17,137 nucleotides of DNA, taken from NCBI GenBank assembly GCA_016946835.1, contig JACVTC010000581.1, positions 1-17,137 on the forward strand. The letters are read 5' to 3'. Each line of letters opens with the position of its first letter. Within the stretch, counting starts at the first letter, position 1. Shown here one piece after another: positions 17,084 through 17,137 of the stretch. The DNA is from Neocallimastix lanati (nom. inval.). Lineage: Eukaryota > Neocallimastigomycota > Neocallimastigomycetes > Neocallimastigales > Neocallimastigaceae. The notes below the pieces were generated by a model, which worked only from the letters and a program-made list of their open reading frames with translations, did no database searches and was not told where the DNA came from. Both the position numbers and the translations under genes were made by a program.

Positions 17084-17137
17084 CTCCTTATTCGCCAGTG
17101 CTTGGAAAGTACCCGCACCTTCGTGTGTTGAAACGTT

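Larger units (their letters stand above)
10443..17137 (-). mobile_element. element B: Ty3/gypsy-type LTR retrotransposon, 5' LTR outside the window
   Basis: Minus-strand element with a 3' LTR ending at 11189, a purine tract, an intact pol, the -1 frameshift signal, gag and a leader of more than 1 kb that runs off the right edge. Gag and Pol are homologous to element A throughout and share the frameshift cassette, the Asp-Ser-Cys protease motif, LTR ends TGAT...ATCA and the GGGGCATCT purine-tract junction. LTR and leader sequences are otherwise unrelated, so this is a separate family of the same lineage. Both frames are intact, so the copy may be functional. The left boundary is uncertain because the partner LTR is not in the window. 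Confidence 0.85.
16112..17137 (-). other. element B leader, running off the window
   Basis: A 1026-nt non-coding stretch upstream of gag. It holds five ~41-nt tandem repeats (16294-16496), a mixed-composition pocket (about 16650-16800), a nested hairpin (16928-16998) and a small hairpin (17062-17083) in a GC-richer terminal segment. No sequence matching the 3' LTR and no convincing primer-binding site is seen, so the 5' LTR should lie just beyond 17137. Confidence 0.65.

Noticed and set aside
16112-17137. 5' LTR of element B inside the window
   Set aside because: I found no match to the 3' LTR sequence (for example the GTACATTCTTATCA end) in this stretch.

Overview
The window is very AT-rich eukaryotic DNA: non-coding parts are almost pure A/T, with homopolymer runs of 31-53 nt, and proteins are full of poly-Asn tracts. 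It consists mostly of two related Ty3/gypsy-type LTR retrotransposons, both on the minus strand and head-to-tail. AT-richness, Asn runs and fungal-style Ty3/gypsy pol together suggest an early-diverging fungus, with anaerobic gut fungi (Neocallimastigomycota) as my best guess. A dictyostelid or another AT-rich fungus is not excluded. No host protein gene, tRNA, rRNA or CRISPR array is visible.

Layout. 1-400: AT-rich tandem repeats. About 590-1157: decayed fragment of what looks like a MULE-family transposase (minus strand), cut by the insertion of element A. 1158-10338: element A, complete, with two LTRs (615 and 618 bp) that differ by one substitution and three 1-nt indels, flanked by a 4-bp TTAA duplication. 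In transcript order (right to left) it holds the 5' LTR, a primer-binding site, a long structured leader, gag, a -1 frameshift signal, pol (protease, RT, RNase H, integrase with GPY/F module), an A-rich 3' UTR, a purine tract and the 3' LTR. Its pol is broken once, by a 1-nt length change in an A8 run inside the protease. About 10343-10442: short flank. About 10443-17137: element B, a diverged relative with intact gag and pol. Its 3' LTR ends at 11189 and its 5' LTR lies beyond the right edge; 16112-17137 is its leader.

How the parts work together. In both elements gag ends in the same cassette: slippery heptamer TTTAAAC, an 8-nt spacer that includes or abuts the gag stop, then GGGAG-N8-CTCCC. 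Pol stays open in the -1 frame directly from that heptamer. Gag-Pol is therefore predicted to be made by canonical -1 ribosomal frameshifting, and element B also has a possible second stem forming a pseudoknot. Element A also shows a long interrupted inverted repeat that pairs U5 with the leader around the primer-binding site, as in retroviral U5-leader stems.

Main points for a second look: the conserved frameshift cassette, the U5-leader fold, a shared Asp-Ser-Cys in place of Asp-Ser/Thr-Gly at the protease active site, a 160-residue Asn-rich linker between RNase H and integrase in element A only, and paired hairpin and tandem repeats in both leaders.
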